Source of the DNA: Methanobacteriota archaeon
GTDB taxonomy: Archaea; Halobacteriota; Methanosarcinia; Methanosarcinales; Methanosarcinaceae
Direction of reading: 5' to 3'
DNA length: 15,116 bases
NCBI GenBank assembly: GCA_030837265.1
Contig: JAUPKV010000611.1
Coordinates: forward strand, 1 to 15,116
Notes under the pieces: model-generated
What the model was told of the DNA's origin: nothing
Seen by the model: the letters and a program-made list of their open reading frames with translations, nothing else
Databases searched by the model: none
Made by a program: the position numbers and the translations under genes
Shown: positions 14,854 to 15,116 of the stretch, piece after piece
How positions within the stretch are numbered: position 1 is the stretch's first letter
Layout: every line of letters begins with the position of its first letter

Positions 14854-14890
14854 ATATGATTTCTTAAAGCTCAATTCATAATTATAAGAA
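14854..14890 (+). promoter_or_regulatory. Second NikR-operator-like palindrome, joined to the TATA box of the terminal methyltransferase gene
   Basis: ATATGA (14854-14859), 16 nt, TCATAA (14876-14881). The spacing is the same, and ten of ten TATGA/TCATA bases are identical to the site at 5374-5401. The right half-site again runs straight into a TATA-like stretch (TCATAATTATAAG, 14876-14888), about 110 nt before the ATG at 14996. This would place the methyltransferase gene under the same nickel repressor as the transporter. The identity is inferred from the match to the first site and to the E. coli NikR consensus. Confidence 0.65.
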
Positions 14891-14995
14891 TAACAGCAAA
14901 TTTGAAAAGACATAACTTGTACTGGTTTAGAGTAACAAAACATTTTCTCGAATCAGTAACAGAAAAGCAGCGACTTCTATAGGAAGATGTAAAAT

Positions 14996-15116
14996 ATGGA
15001 CAAATTAATTAACCTTAAGCTTCACGATGAGAATGCTGAACAGTTTCTCCGAGAACTTTCAATGGGGTTTGAAAGATCTCAGATTTTTCTTACAGCTTTT
15101 GAATTGAGAATTTTTA
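14996..15116 (+). CDS. N-terminus of a SAM-dependent O-methyltransferase-like protein (cut by window end)
   Basis: ATG 14996 opens a frame that runs to the window end (40 codons visible). The segment GFERSQIFLTAFELRIF at about 25-40 resembles the winged-helix dimerisation domain that starts small-molecule O-methyltransferases of the acetylserotonin/hydroxyneurosporene type, where a variant of SQILLTA.ELG.F is typical. The catalytic domain is outside the window, so the assignment rests on this segment alone. AGGA at 14981-14984 is a loosely placed ribosome-binding site. The promoter carries a NikR-like palindrome, which suggests a role in nickel supply, for example tailoring the NAS product; that role is inference. 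Confidence 0.6.
   Translation, partial: MDKLINLKLHDENAEQFLRELSMGFERSQIFLTAFELRIF

Larger units (their letters stand above)
14310..14995. other. Gene-free AT-rich spacer with two hairpins and a NikR-like operator
   Basis: About 690 nt with no credible ORF. It holds two hairpins (14341-14380 and 14468-14503) after the NAS pair and, at its right end, the operator/TATA at 14854-14890. A ribosome-binding-site-like ACAGGAGGAATTCC near 14681-14694 is not followed by an ORF of any length and may be a remnant. I see nothing else in it. Confidence 0.6.

Overview
The window looks like a piece of a Methanosarcina-type methanogen chromosome. The DNA is AT-rich. Promoters are archaeal (BRE/TATA), and Shine-Dalgarno sites are GGAGG or GGTGA. 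The lipoproteins have an S-G-C lipobox followed by a Ser/Asn/Thr/Ala linker. The regulator is a NikR, and two genes belong to the archaeal nicotianamine synthase family. The species cannot be fixed from sequence alone.

Layout. Positions 1-5250 hold three tandem genes for extracytoplasmic substrate-binding lipoproteins of the NikA/DppA/OppA family; the first is cut by the window edge. The first two are close paralogs and the third is more diverged. Each is followed by a hairpin. The second and third appear to start at an ATT codon placed correctly behind an identical AAGGAGGAG site. Positions 5374-8925 hold a Ni/peptide-type ABC transporter operon: two permeases with a 4-nt overlap, then two ATPases with an 11-nt overlap. 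It is preceded by a TATA box abutting a palindrome GTATGA-N16-TCATAA, which is almost the E. coli NikR operator. nikR itself is at 9431-9853. It is convergent with an unrecognised minus-strand gene (9913-10911) that carries an HExxH motif. After a gene-poor stretch with a small ORF comes a decayed SAM-methyltransferase pseudogene (about 11555-12315). Two overlapping nicotianamine-synthase-like genes follow (12614-13486 and 13479-14309). A long gene-free gap then leads to the start of an O-methyltransferase-like gene (14996 to the window end). The promoter of that last gene carries a second palindrome, ATATGA-N16-TCATAA, again joined to a TATA box.

How the parts may work together. Binding proteins, permeases and ATPases form an importer of the NikABCDE/CntABCDF class. 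NikR with all four nickel ligands conserved, plus two matching operator-like palindromes, indicates nickel control. The nicotianamine-synthase pair would make an aminocarboxylate chelator from S-adenosylmethionine, and the nickel-operator-linked methyltransferase could tailor it. My main hypothesis is a nickel metallophore locus in an archaeon: synthesis by two NAS paralogs, recapture by three binding proteins and one ABC channel, and control by NikR. It would be analogous to bacterial staphylopine systems but without a visible opine dehydrogenase. The chemistry and the functional link are inference; the gene identities and the palindromes are read from the sequence.
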